DNA of 64,000 bases from Flammulina velutipes (taxonomy: Eukaryota > Basidiomycota > Agaricomycetes > Agaricales > Physalacriaceae): positions 1,054,001 to 1,118,000 of the forward strand of contig CM022371.1 of NCBI GenBank assembly GCA_011800155.1, written 5' to 3'. Below the pieces are notes generated by a model. It was given only the letters and a program-made list of their open reading frames with translations, searched no databases and was not told the DNA's origin. Of the stretch, positions 1-10,450 are shown in pieces; position 1 is the stretch's first letter; the number at the start of each line of letters is the position of its first letter. The position numbers and the translations under genes were made by a program.

Positions 1-557
1 TCGGATATTAATTCATAGGCGAAATCTGTAGGTCATAAGATAGATGCTAAACAAGTCCAAAAAGCCAGCCTCACCTTGGCCGTCGTATGCACGAGTATCT
101 TCGGGAGCAAGGTAGACTGAACCCATCTCGACGTATTTCGCCGCCTCCTGGCGACAGACAGTGAAGACGAACAAATCAGGGGAAATAGGCCTAGTTTCTT
201 GATCAGTGCACTGATATAAAGCAGAGTGCTATGGGTAACTCACAGCATGATATCAACGGTATCTACTTTCCAGTGGTCGAGTCCTTTGAATTGTGGCAAC
301 GGGCCCGACTGTATAACCACATCATCTTCAATCTTGAGTTGGATGAAGAATTCGGCGTCGCGAGGGATGATTGGAAAGGAAGGATCAGCGTGTTTGATTA
401 TGGCGTCTATGGCAAAGGATAAGTAAGTGAAATTTAAGTCGTGATCGTACGTACTTTTGAAGTGTACGATGTTGTTACGGGGACTACAATGACAAAGTTA
501 GGGACGACACCACCAGTAGATGAAGGACCCTCACTGGAATAGGTCGCTTTCTGTCAT
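1..557 (-). CDS. Unknown protein, 5' part only (runs off left edge)
   Basis: A spliced minus-strand model starts at the ATG at 557 and gives a consistent frame through at least four exons before leaving the window inside an intron. It begins MTESDLFHPRNNIVHFKN and continues through a stretch containing ADPSFPIIPRDAEFFIQ and later VCRQEAAKYVEMGSVYLA. Splice sites with good consensus (GTGAGG, GTACGT, GTGAGT, GTGAGG) keep one frame, which argues that it is real. The opening SDLF...HP resembles the start of many fungal BTB-type proteins, but the following residues do not match a BTB core, so I assign no function. It is divergent from the dioxygenase-like gene starting at 779, about 220 bases away. 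Confidence 0.55.
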
Positions 558-778
558 GGTACGAATACTGGGACTTTGGCCATCAAATTGATTATGGGCG
601 CTTCATTGTATATGTTTGGGCAGCCTTGCGACACCGTGCCATTGCGTATGAGTTGGTTAGCCGACGAGGAACAGTGGTTAAAGAATGGCGAATATCAATG
701 TAAAGGTTAGAAGAAAAAGGCGTGACAATACGACTGTCACTGTAACGACTCCCTCTCACTCTCAATCTCTAACTCGAG

Positions 779-1538
779 ATGATGGACGTTGATTCCAGTG
801 GTCCCTCTTCCAACATAGAGACATTTTTAGAAACAGAAATTAAGTAAGTGCGTATGTTCTCATATCTTTCCCAAGGATCTTCAAGCTAACAAACGTGTCA
901 ATGTTTCAAGGGAATGGCACTTTCGTATGAGATCCATCTATTGAGGATATCTCCCGATTTACTGAGGTTATTACTTCAGACATATACTTCCGTCCTTCAT
1001 CCCAGACGGAACAACATGCTGCATTCCAGCTGCGCGACGCGATCATGAAGCTCGTCCGTGCGGGAGCGTTTGTGGCTGTTCCCCTCTTTCGCGTGAATAT
1101 GGAGGCTAGAGGGCCACATCCGATTGGGTCCTATGAAGTCTGGGTACCAAGCGAAACTTTTGGCGCCGTTTATGGGTGGTTATGCTTAAATAGAGGGCAG
1201 CTAAGGTATGTTCAAGTGTGGCGCGCATCTGATTCGGGTATTGACGATGTCTAAAAACAGCGTTCTGATACATCCAATAACCAATGAGCCGGTAAGAGTA
1301 CATTTTCTCTCATTGTGCGCGTTTACTAAGGGCATACCCAACAGAAAGCGTAAGTTCTTCTTCGCTATAGTATCATTGTTTAAAAGTTTGTAGTGACCAC
1401 GACGCGCGCAAATCATGGCTAGGTGATCCATGGCCTCTCGACTTGTCTTCGCTTCCAGTCTCAGAAGGCGAGGAAGGCTCGCATCCCAAGGGGCAGTATC
1501 CCAGTCTTCGTGAGTTCTTGTCGCTCCTTCGCGCGTGA
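779..1538 (+). CDS. DOPA 4,5-dioxygenase-like protein
   Basis: The spliced product is 161 residues. It matches the small fungal DOPA-dioxygenase family by EWHFHIYF near the N-terminus, NMEARGPHPIGSYEVW in the middle, SVLIHPITNEP, and DHDARKSWLGDPWPLD near the end. The His residues in HFH, GPHP and LIHP are the expected conserved metal-site and active-site histidines. Family members such as fly-agaric DodA cleave the catechol ring of L-DOPA. The true substrate here is not known, because many paralogs occur in fungi that make no betalain. My exons are 779-843, 911-924, 980-1205, 1261-1291, 1345-1349 and 1394-1538. They sum to exactly 162 codons with stop. The second exon has 14 bases and the fifth only 5. 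Confidence 0.85.
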
Positions 1539-1776
1539 CCATATAAGGATAACATGCATTCAGAATTGGGATACAATTCAGTATCCCCCTTAACACGAGA
1601 AGAACGCAAGATCATGGGCGTCAACGTCTCGCGTAAGCTGGCCAAAGAGTCGGAGGCTGCAAAACCGACGTGGTAGTTGTACAGTGGTGTTCGGAATGAG
1701 CGTTGAGGCCCGAGGGTAGACACGATTGAGAAAACAGTCATTGAAATGATGATCCAATTGTATAAACTGTTTGACA

Positions 1777-2274
1777 TCACCAAAACCATCGCCTCGCACT
1801 TGCAGTCGCGGTAGCGCTTGTCGTCCCCGCTCCATTCTTCTGAGCCCCTGCCAATCGGTTGACTTCTTCTTCCAACGCCTTCACCTTCTCCTCAGCTTCC
1901 CACATAAACTTTTCATGCGCTAATCGAACGCGCCAGAGTTCCAATCCGAGATATATAGCTGATCCGAGCAGGAGGATGGGTATTGTCGCTGGAAGAAGAG
2001 TGGTGTAGAATGATGCGTGAGCACTGGGTTGCGCAGGTGGGGGTGGGGGTGTAGTCGTAGTATAGGGACGACGAGTTGACATCCATCTTATTCCTGACGT
2101 CGTTCGAGGTGATGACAGCCTGAGTCTTGCCGAGGTAGACGCGTATTTTCGAGAAGCTGGCTTCAAAGTCATTCTTGACGAGCTGAATAGAGTGTGTTAG
2201 TCGTATCTAGGTTGAATAAACATAAAAAAAGGTTACCTGGTAAGACGCGTCAAGCCCACAGCCAAATTGTTCAT
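1777..2274 (-). CDS. Small mitochondrial-type single-pass membrane protein with coiled coil
   Basis: This is a two-exon gene of about 147 residues. The first exon starts at the ATG at 2274 (MNNLAVGLTRLTSSSR) and joins through a GTAACC...TTCAG intron to the main exon. The N-terminal 45 residues are rich in Arg, Ser and Thr with almost no acids, as in mitochondrial presequences. A Pro-rich spacer follows (TTTTPPPPPAQPS), then one hydrophobic helix around LLPATIPILLLGSAIYLG. A charged heptad-like segment (EEKVKALEEEVNRL) comes next, and then a short Ala/Thr-rich tail. This layout suits an inner-membrane protein with a helical soluble tail. I do not recognise the family. It could be an assembly factor or MICOS-type component, but that is only a guess from topology. 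Confidence 0.65.
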
Positions 2275-5087
2275 GATGGTAATTAGAAGAGCTCGTTCGG
2301 CATCTCCCGAATACACCTTCTAGCCGTCATCTTCAAAAACAGAACCGTTCAATATTTGGCTACTGTGGCGACGCTTGTCGCGCTCTAGATGTCCTGAAGA
2401 AGACCAACGACTCGTGCTATGGAGATTTGCATCTGCTTATCGTCTGCCCCACATGGGAATGTACATCTATCTGATTCAATAAACGATTATCGCCCTCGTC
2501 TATTCTCGCTGGTGTGAACCTAATAAAACTATTCTGGGATTACTGTGTCTCGATGAGGCGTGACGCCACATCAGATTCATTCTGCTGTAGTCTGCTGTCA
2601 CTGGCTAGTAGCAAGGCACCGCTCGAAGTTGGGGGCTTCTTCACTATTGAGAGAAGAGACCTGCCTTCTCCGGTTACTGTCCTCGAAGATGCATGTCTTT
2701 GTCGCCGACGTCCGGTTCTTCTGATGGTAGCCACTCAACGAGTAAGTGTCGGAGCCAGCAGACCATTGCACTTGTGAGCATTGGCCACTTCACTCCAGGT
2801 CGTACAGGCCAATAGTCCGTCCGGTAACCTGCTTCGACGCCGTTTATCATTCCGCCTTCATTTCAATCTAACACAGCAGTGATTCCGAAAAACATCCTCT
2901 CGGACTCGGAGTTTCAAGACGTACTCTGGACATTGGGGCCGTGTACTATTGCTGTGAGGGGGGAGGATTCGGAGCATCGATACGAGCGAACTACTAAACG
3001 CACCGTGAGTGGATGAATGAGGAATGAATTGACGGGGCTAGGTTGTATGACCGTGCTAATTTCGATGCACCGATACGTCGCCCAATCCATTGTCTCTCAA
3101 TGGTTGAGAAACTTGTTACAGCCGCCGCCATATTAACCCGTCAGTTACAACCTGTTACAACCGGTAGCTCGTTTGCGGATGGACGTAAAGTTATCGCCAT
3201 CAACTAACCCGCCACAGTGCTGATCCTCCGTCAGCGTTGGGATTGTGTATGTATTTGTGCAGCTAGCTTCACGCTGCACTAGCAGTGATTCATATCCTTC
3301 CACGGATGCTTCCAGACGTCCCATCTAGCCACCATCCTTTCAAGGGTTCTCTTCTCAGTAGCATCGTCGTCCTGAGTTCTTACTTCCGCCACATGTTGGA
3401 CCTGGGACAAACTTGCTACGTACGTGGACTCGCGTGGGTCCGGTATTTTACAATATCACACCCCACTGGATGTCTCGACGGCATCGACATCGACATCGAC
3501 ATGTGTAAATACTGCTTGACTAGCACGTCTACTACATTAATTTACCTTCGAGTTTGCAGGTTCCTCGGACACCGCACCAGCCCCCTACACCTGGCCTGGG
3601 CTCCCTGCCTTCAAGCTGACTTTTAATGATTTAAAGTTTTGCCTATGAGCGCTGAGCGCGCAGAGTACGTAGGCAATTAAGTACTTGACGTTCCATAGAC
3701 TCGAAGCGCCACGATTCCTGACTGTCCGGCATTCAAAAGAAAATTCAAGCCGCCACAGCCACGCGAGACGCGAGTTCGAGACTCGAGAACTTGGACAGAG
3801 GATCGTCGCTGGTCCGCCCTCTCTTCCGGCGGAGATGGGATCTAGGGAAAAAGCGCGCGATATACCTATCCTCATCCCCTTCATTAACGTACTTGGGACA
3901 CCACGAAACGTAGTATATTTCCTTTATTTTAGCCAAATAACGAGGGCCATCGTATAGATAACACATCATCTCCCGAGATTTTCTCTCTATACAAATCATC
4001 TCTCCTCCTCATCCTCCTCCATCTATCATCCATCCATCCTCCTCACCAACTCCGAAGAGCCAACGGGACGGTACTCCGAACGATTAGTTGACCGATCAGA
4101 ATTCGATCGAGGATGGATCTGGATTGAATTTCAGAATTGGTTATCCCCGGATTCGTCTATTTTCAAAATGGCCCGTGGGGGAAATAATAAATAAATATCT
4201 AAACTGTAGTATGTAAACGATATTTATTGCTTACCGTGTGTTCCTTGCTGTAGATAACAAGGTATGCAGTATCACCAGGCTATGCAATGTACACACTGCG
4301 CACCATTTTCCTCATCCCGTGGCCATGGCACGAAGTACATCCACCTCCTATCTATTTCCAGATCTTCAACCAAATTTGCGTCCGACGAAAATCATCGTGC
4401 TTCCGCATATATGATATTACTCACACTGCGCCACATGGGACATGGAGCTCAAGATCCGTCGTTCAAATCGCTGGAATAGTCGCACGTAAAAAGCCCATGC
4501 CACAAATACTCGTGCCCACTCCCTCAATGAACGTCAGAGGCTCCTGTTTGAAGCTTTGAAGGCAGTCAAATTCAACTGGGCCCCTATGCCTGCCGCCGGT
4601 TGGAGTCTGAATCCAAGGCTATTTATAAAATTTCCAATGCAATTTTCAACAAACCATTTCATTTTCGAATCCTTGGCGAGTCACCGGAAAGTCGATCACC
4701 GTAACATGCTGATAGGCAAAGGATCCTGCACACAAAATTCCAAGAGATGATCAAATGTTACCCACAAGAACTGCAATACAAATAAATGTACGGCAAAAAA
4801 GTTGTAAATATCGAGGGAAGGGTTGCCAAGCAGATACACGAAAAAGAGGATAATAAAGATGATGATGAAGAGGTCCGTTCGAAAGCAAGGAATAACGACG
4901 AAAGCTCAAGGTATATAAAATGCGACGAGAAGAAATGGCAAAGTGACACGCTAGACATTTACATATCCTTCGCGTACCCGTTCGTCACTGGCACAGGGAG
5001 ATGGTCGTTGATATGCATGTATCCAAAGTCAGGAGAATCATCTACAAGAAAAAAATTCATCAGTCCCACTTCGTGCTGCAAGGATAA
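2275..5087. other. 2.8 kb interval without a supportable gene
   Basis: No reading frame here joins into a convincing spliced gene. The interval holds the 5' flank of the small mitochondrial-type gene, the 3' flank of the HSF-type gene, a short CATCGA hexamer repeat near 3490, a pyrimidine-rich tract near 4000-4055 that resembles a fungal 5' leader with no ORF behind it, and AT-rich stretches around 4180-4260 and 4740-4880. One exact copy of the recurring decamer TGACGCCACA lies at 2561-2570. A non-coding transcript is possible but cannot be shown from sequence. Confidence 0.6.
3482..3502 (+). repeat. Short tandem hexamer (CATCGA)x3.5
   Basis: Three and a half perfect copies of CATCGA lie in non-coding DNA. 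It is a simple microsatellite-like repeat with no obvious role. Confidence 0.9.
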
Positions 5088-6845
5088 TCATAACCTACAA
5101 CGATTGATATCTGTCCCACCACCAAACCCGTCCGTGACTGGCGGCGTGTTCGCATGAGAACTAGACGTTGCCGACGTCCCAGTAGACGGCCTGCCTCCAC
5201 CTGTCGATGGTCGATATTCCATCGGCCCAGGTCCAGAATACGCAAACTCTGCCTGTGGGCTGAACGAATACTGTTCAACAGACGGAAGCTGGATCATACT
5301 CCGTGGACGTGGTAGGATGCTTCCACCCGCTGGGCTGGCATGTTGAGCATGGGCGTGGTGTCCGTGATGGTCACTCGCAGGCTGCGGCGACGTCGAGGGA
5401 CGCTGATCATGGTACATCGGGCTGGGGTACGGGTTCAATGCTTGGCTGTGGCGCCGTGTTCGACGAACACTCAGAGAATCGGCGTAGGGAGACTTGGACG
5501 ACGATGAAGGGCGCGGGGGCGTCATGGACCTATTGTGGTGGCTTGAACTGGGCCGTGAGCTCGAGTGGTAGTCCATGCGATCGTCGGGGTACCCAATTGA
5601 AGACACGGATGTCATGGAATAACCGGTGGTGGGTCGACTGTGGCTATCCGGCGACAAGGAAGAGGCAGAATGCTCCTGCATAGGCATAGAAGAGAAGGGA
5701 GAAGAGTACGACGTGTTAATGGTAGGCGTCGGCCGGGACGAGTACCCATTGCTGTGGCTGCTGGGGTTCAAGAGCGAAGAAAGACTACCATTATGAGACG
5801 AAGAGCTGCTGCTGACTGGAGAAAAGTTCCAAGAGTTTCCTTGTTCCGAGTATGAAGGGGGGTATGGGTTGGAGTTGTAAGCAAAGGTACTGTCGTCGTT
5901 GCCGGCACCGTGGTGGGAAGAGTGATAGCTGCTGTGGGAAATATGCTGGGGAGGCTCGGGTACGGTCAGAGGAGGCAAAGCGCTTCGCTGCGGGTAGCCA
6001 TTCCAACCACCTTGGGACAAGGGTGTGTATGAGCCCGGGGCAGAGAAACCGCGTGCACGACCGATCTGGGGTGGCATTCCCTTGTGGGACGAGGGGACTG
6101 TTGGGGGCAGAGGATTGTGGCCCAGCCCGATGGCGGAACGCGGGGGTGGAGGAATGTGGAGCGCATCGTTAGACTCACGCTTGCGAGGCTTCGGAAGACG
6201 CGGAGGAACGCGCCGTTTAAAGTTGGCGACGACCTCTGGCGGTGAGTGGCGGTTCAACGTCGGATGAGCTGCAATTAAGCTTGAGCACGGGCCATCGCAC
6301 AAGTGATAGGGATAGGGAAAACGTACACCAGGTGCTAGCGTCTGGATCGTCAATTGCAGGGTCGACGTTTCGGAGGTTTACCTTTCGCATGAAACCGTAG
6401 ATCTGCGATGATATTGTCAAATCGCCGTAGTGAAGGCCAGAAAATGCAGCGTACGTTCAGCTGGCGCGAGAAACTGGCGAAGCGGGACTGGCGGTATATG
6501 CTTGGGAGGACATGGAGTGCAAGTTGCTCTGGTCGTTCAACGATGATGTGTTCGCCTTGTGGATCCCAGCGTATCATGTGGTGGTTCTCTGGACGCTCGA
6601 GGAGGCTGTAGAGAACGGTGAGAAAAGGATAGAGAGCATAGACGAGTCGCGTACGCGTAAAGTTTTGTTAAGAACGTCGCCTGGGGCTTGGAATCATTTT
6701 TGGGAGCGGACGTCCGTTCGGCGTTGGAGGCGTCGGGACCTTCGGTGTCGCTGTTGCTCGTGTTGTCTACGCTGCTGTTGCTCGTCGAGTAGAGCATCGA
6801 GTTTTGCGAAAAATGGCGGGAGGACGGAGGATAGAGGTCGGCCAT
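5088..6845 (-). CDS. HSF-type DNA-binding transcription factor
   Basis: This four-exon gene encodes roughly 535 residues. The start is the ATG of MADLYPPSSRHFSQNS at 6845; the frame is open further upstream but without an ATG. Residues about 60-150 form a heat-shock-factor winged helix: FLTKLYALLERPENHHMIRW, then VERPEQLALHVLPSIYRQ, then the recognition-helix signature FASFSRQLNIYGFMRK, each split by short introns at GTACGC, GTACGC and GTACG donors. The remaining two thirds is low-complexity Ser/Pro/His-rich sequence with SPT-like runs, typical of an activation or regulatory region. I see no clear heptad-repeat trimerisation domain, which separates it from canonical Hsf1. It more likely belongs to the Sfl1/Mga1/Prr1-like group of fungal HSF-domain regulators. 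It lies head-to-tail downstream of the kinase at 7272-9713. Confidence 0.85.
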
Positions 6846-7271
6846 CTGGGGGAAAGGGATACGTCGAGGCAGGAGGAGGACCACTTGTTATATCCGTTAT
6901 ATCGTTCTGTCCAAATTCGTCCAATTCCATCGTTTATTTCAATTAATTATTTCTCGTCAATTTGCGGTGGAGAAAACCTCTAGTCCGTTATGTACGTAAA
7001 TCTTGAATTAGGTCAGCAATCCAAGATGAGATCGGTCCATCTTAGATCCACTCGGTCACGTCACTCACATTCGTCGTAATTAGCTCACTCAACTCTGCTC
7101 CCTCGGCGCCGAGGTAGCACACTGTTCGTCCATCAGCTCTTCGATACAGAAATCTATCCATCGCGTAGCGCTCTCTACTCATTCATTCTCACTTTATAAC
7201 ATCCATCCTGTTCCCATTAGTATTTTTTTAGCAGAACAATTAAGTAGGTGGTTAGCCGCGCCACATCCTCT
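6846..7271. other. Spacer between kinase 3' end and HSF-type gene 5' end
   Basis: These 426 bases must hold the kinase 3' UTR and the promoter of the HSF-type gene, since both genes read on the minus strand. A pyrimidine-rich tract lies in the middle. I see no clear TATA box and no ORF worth calling. Confidence 0.6.
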
Positions 7272-9713
7272 CTAGTCATCACCATCGTGATGCAGAGTGA
7301 CGCTTGAGAAAGCCTCAAACAAGTCGTCGTCCAAGGGACCGAGCTCGAGGCCCTTCCCCGCCCCAGCAACGCCCTCCAGGTGTAGTGAATGGGACTCTTT
7401 CAGGTGGCGGAAATTAACAGTATCAACTCCATTCGACGACATGGGCTCAATCTGTTGTGAATTCCCAGTCAGCATGTCAGATCAACCCACCGAATCTGAT
7501 TGAAGACACATGAGCGCATCATCGTCGTCCCATTGACATGCATGTACGAACGCTCCCACGCACCCGTCCCATCATCACAACACGACAACAATTGTGCTCA
7601 AAGGGAATGAAAGGAAAGGAAATCGTGCACTCACCGGGGGCTTGGTATTCCTGAGTAATCCCCAATTGATCTTGGAAAACCACTTGTGTTGCTTCACCTC
7701 GCTAGCGCCGCTCCGACTCCCTAGCCGCGACCGTTCGTTCTTGTCCAAAAGTCGTGTGATACAGTCTTTCCCAGCACTGAAGGATAGATACGTTGTCAGT
7801 ACCGATATAATGGATATCCGGAACGGGTATCAGGGATCAGCTGTTTGAATGCCTCAAATAACCACCGCCTCGCACCCCAAAAGAGGCATCCAACAGGCAG
7901 GCATGGATGAATGAATGAAAGGACAAGGCCAATACTCACTTTGAGACTTTGACGTGGCTGTCTTTGAACTTTACGGCTTCCATCCGAATTTTCTCAAACG
8001 TCTGGGTCCGTTGGTCCCCTTTGAACGGCGTGGTAGCGTACTGAATGCGGCGCATGTGAGCTCTTTGTACAATCACACACGAGCCTCGACTCACAATCAT
8101 CTCGTAAATGAGTATTCCCAGCGTCCACCAATCCACGGCTGCCGTATGGCCTTTGGCTAATATTACCTCTGGTGCAATGTACTCTGTAAAAAGACGACAA
8201 TCAATAACGAGATGGTATCACGATCATCGCAGCTCGAGACAAACCTTCAGTTCCAACGAAGGAGTTCGTCCGGAAGTTGGCAGTACATGATGTGTTGATT
8301 AACGGAACCTTGAGGGGGGTGACACAGTCAGCTCTATCAGACGAATAAGCATGCGTGAATACACACTCCATTAGTCTCGGAATGAATCATGGCGGGCATA
8401 GCGTTCAGTTCGCTGGACTGTTTCGCAAGGTCGAAATCCGAAAGCATAATGTGACCCGATTGATGTAATAAGATATCTGGTTGGCGCAAAGGATGAGCAG
8501 GAAGCACGTAGTTTAGTACAAACGTCGTTACTCACTCTCTGGTTTGAGATCGCGGTATATAAAGCCCATGAGATGGAGGTACTCCAACGCCGCGGTTACT
8601 TCTGCAGCGTAAAAGCGTGCAGAGTCTTCAGGTAGACACTTTCCTGGTCGATTCTGAAGGGCGCGGAAGAACTCTCCACCCATGCAGTATTCCATGCAGA
8701 AGTATAAATATAAGGGAGATTGGAACGAGTGGTGTAGGGTGATAATGAATGGATGGTTCGCGGTGGCCAGGATTTCTTGTTCTGTTAATGCGCGCTTTAT
8801 CTTTTTGCGTTCGATCATTTCTTTCTTGGAAAGGACTGGGGGGGATGGATGAGGATAATGGGGCGCGGATGAAGAGGGAGGCACGGTACCTTTCATGGCG
8901 TAGAGTTTCTTGGTCTTTTTCTCGCGGACGAGGTAGACCTTTCCTACATCACCTTTACCGAGGAGTTTGATCTTGACGAAGCTGGACGGGCCTACTTCGA
9001 CCTTGGGGAGTGTATGTGAGCCAGTAGAGCGGGGGCAAGCGATGGGAAGTAGAACAGACCTGTCCGACTTTGATTGAATTGCTCGAGTATGTCCGTCGAA
9101 ATGCGACCTTGTTTGGGCTGTCATGCATATTGCTGGTGCTCAGACGGGTGCGATTGATAGTGGGCGACACTATGCGCGATGAGGGGCCCTGGCCACGGGA
9201 GGACGCGGAGGATATTGTCTCTAGAGAGTCTGTTCCATGTTCCAAGGACGTGGAATTGAGCTGTGACGGTGCGAGTAGGCCATTCCGTGTTGTTGGCGCC
9301 GACGGTGAAGATGCGGACGACCTGAAGAGACCCTTGGCGTTCGGTGCAGACGCCACCCGCCGTATAAAGCGCGTCATAGAGCGCGGCGAGAGGAGTGGCC
9401 GGGGGTTCGTCGATGAACTCGGGGATATCGAGGGTTTGGAAAGAGGAGGTGAGAGGTGGGAATCATGTCGTTTTTCAGACTTTGTACGCACCCTCGACGT
9501 CGACTTTGTCGAGTGTGGCTTTGGGCTATCATGTGGTATCGAGTCGCTGGACTGGGTATTCGATGAATTGTACGACGAGCGCGCAGATGGCGTCGCGGTG
9601 TTCACGGTCGGGCTAAGAGTTGCATTTACAGCAAGCTTTTTCGAAGACGAGTTGAACGAGCTGTTGAATCGAAACACAGACTTCCAAGGCGATTCCACAG
9701 TCGGCGTAGGCAT
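7272..9713 (-). CDS. nrc-2: NRC-2 / Fpk1-type AGC serine/threonine protein kinase
   Basis: A gene of about ten exons encodes an AGC kinase closest to Neurospora NRC-2 and yeast Fpk1/Fpk2. The start is the ATG of [16 protein letters not shown]; upstream in-frame codons are not ATG. The N-terminal 240 residues are Ser/Pro-rich and disordered. The kinase domain follows: [18 protein letters not shown] (glycine loop), YAMKVLSKKEM (catalytic Lys), [45 protein letters not shown] (catalytic loop), LSDFDLAKQ (DFD in place of DFG, usual for this group), a long insert, then [13 protein letters not shown] and [12 protein letters not shown]. The C-terminal extension contains [15 protein letters not shown] and [16 protein letters not shown]. 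In yeast these kinases phosphorylate plasma-membrane lipid flippases, and in Neurospora nrc-2 affects conidiation. Those roles are family knowledge, not shown here. Confidence 0.9.
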
Positions 9714-10037
9714 TAGTGTCTTCCAGAGACGCTCTCTCAGGGTGAACTCTCTCAATAATGCATGATTATGTCAGCCTCTGTCACCAGGTCCCGTCACGGT
9801 ATAGTTTCTGGGTCAGACAACTCGCGTCTAAAGTCGGTTCGACGCGTCGTCTTCTTCTCTGGCGCTCTGCTACAATTTAAACACCTAAAGCCTCTCTACC
9901 GCCGGATCGACATCTTCCTAATCCACCGCTAAGGATCTCGGTAGAGCCCTGATCTTCGACCTCTCAGGAACTGCGTGCGCTAAACTCTACGTCGACTAGT
10001 ACTCGTCCTTCATGTCTCCGTGAATCTCCTAGTAAAC
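9714..10037. other. Promoter interval between kinase and a possible plus-strand gene
   Basis: About 320 bases lie upstream of the kinase start on one strand and of a weak ORF on the other. The stretch around 9880-10020 is rich in CT and CTAC-like words, as in basidiomycete 5' leaders. I see no distinct TATA box. Confidence 0.5.
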
Positions 10038-10450
10038 ATGGCCACTTCCGCTCTCCGGACTAGTCCTCGCTCCCCATCACACTTGGGGCTCCTCTCGCAT
10101 GTGTTGACTCGCCATCGTACATCCGACCTTTCTAAATATGCACCTCATCCAACTCAGTCCATCCTCCGATCAACCAACTCCCCGACTAGTCCTGTTTCGC
10201 CAAGGAGCTCTACAGCTCGTCTTTCTTACGGGGATCTCCACGCTCGCGCAATTCTTCAACCCGAGTGCGACCCAAGCTGAGTGGTGCCAGTTTCTCTGAG
10301 GATCTGCCACCCACTCGCGTCCCCCGTCGCTGGTTCATGTCTTGGATATGCCGTTCGAACCATGCGGGCCCTCGTGTAACCGCATCTTCTGTCTCAAACT
10401 ACGTATGTTACTGCAAATCGTTTATCACCCCCCGTCTCGGAAAGTCATAA
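10038..10450 (+). CDS. Doubtful small Ser/Arg-rich ORF with a frame change
   Basis: An ATG at 10038 opens a frame reading MATSALRTSPRSPSHLG and ending after ILQPECDPS near 10280. A second overlapping frame from about 10265 to 10450 continues with similar composition (SEDLPPTRVPRRWFMSW). No GT...AG pair of normal length joins the two frames cleanly. The leader-like sequence before the ATG and the biased Ser/Pro/Arg composition suggest a real 5' exon. However, I recognise no domain, and the downstream structure is unclear. It may be a fast-evolving or decayed gene, or chance. Confidence 0.25.

Noticed and set aside
5303..6267. Several plus-strand frames of 70-126 codons
   Set aside because: All lie opposite the Ser/Pro-rich exon of the HSF-type gene and have Arg/Gly/Trp-rich composition typical of antisense to such DNA.
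9070..9765. Plus-strand open frame of 231 codons
   Set aside because: It is the antisense shadow of the first exon of the kinase, whose reading on the minus strand runs directly into a clear AGC kinase domain.
10350..10375. B-box-like word GTTCGAACC suggesting a tRNA
   Set aside because: No matching A box at the right distance and no acceptor stem; other B-box-like words in the window (near 17020, 24370, 42590) fail in the same way.
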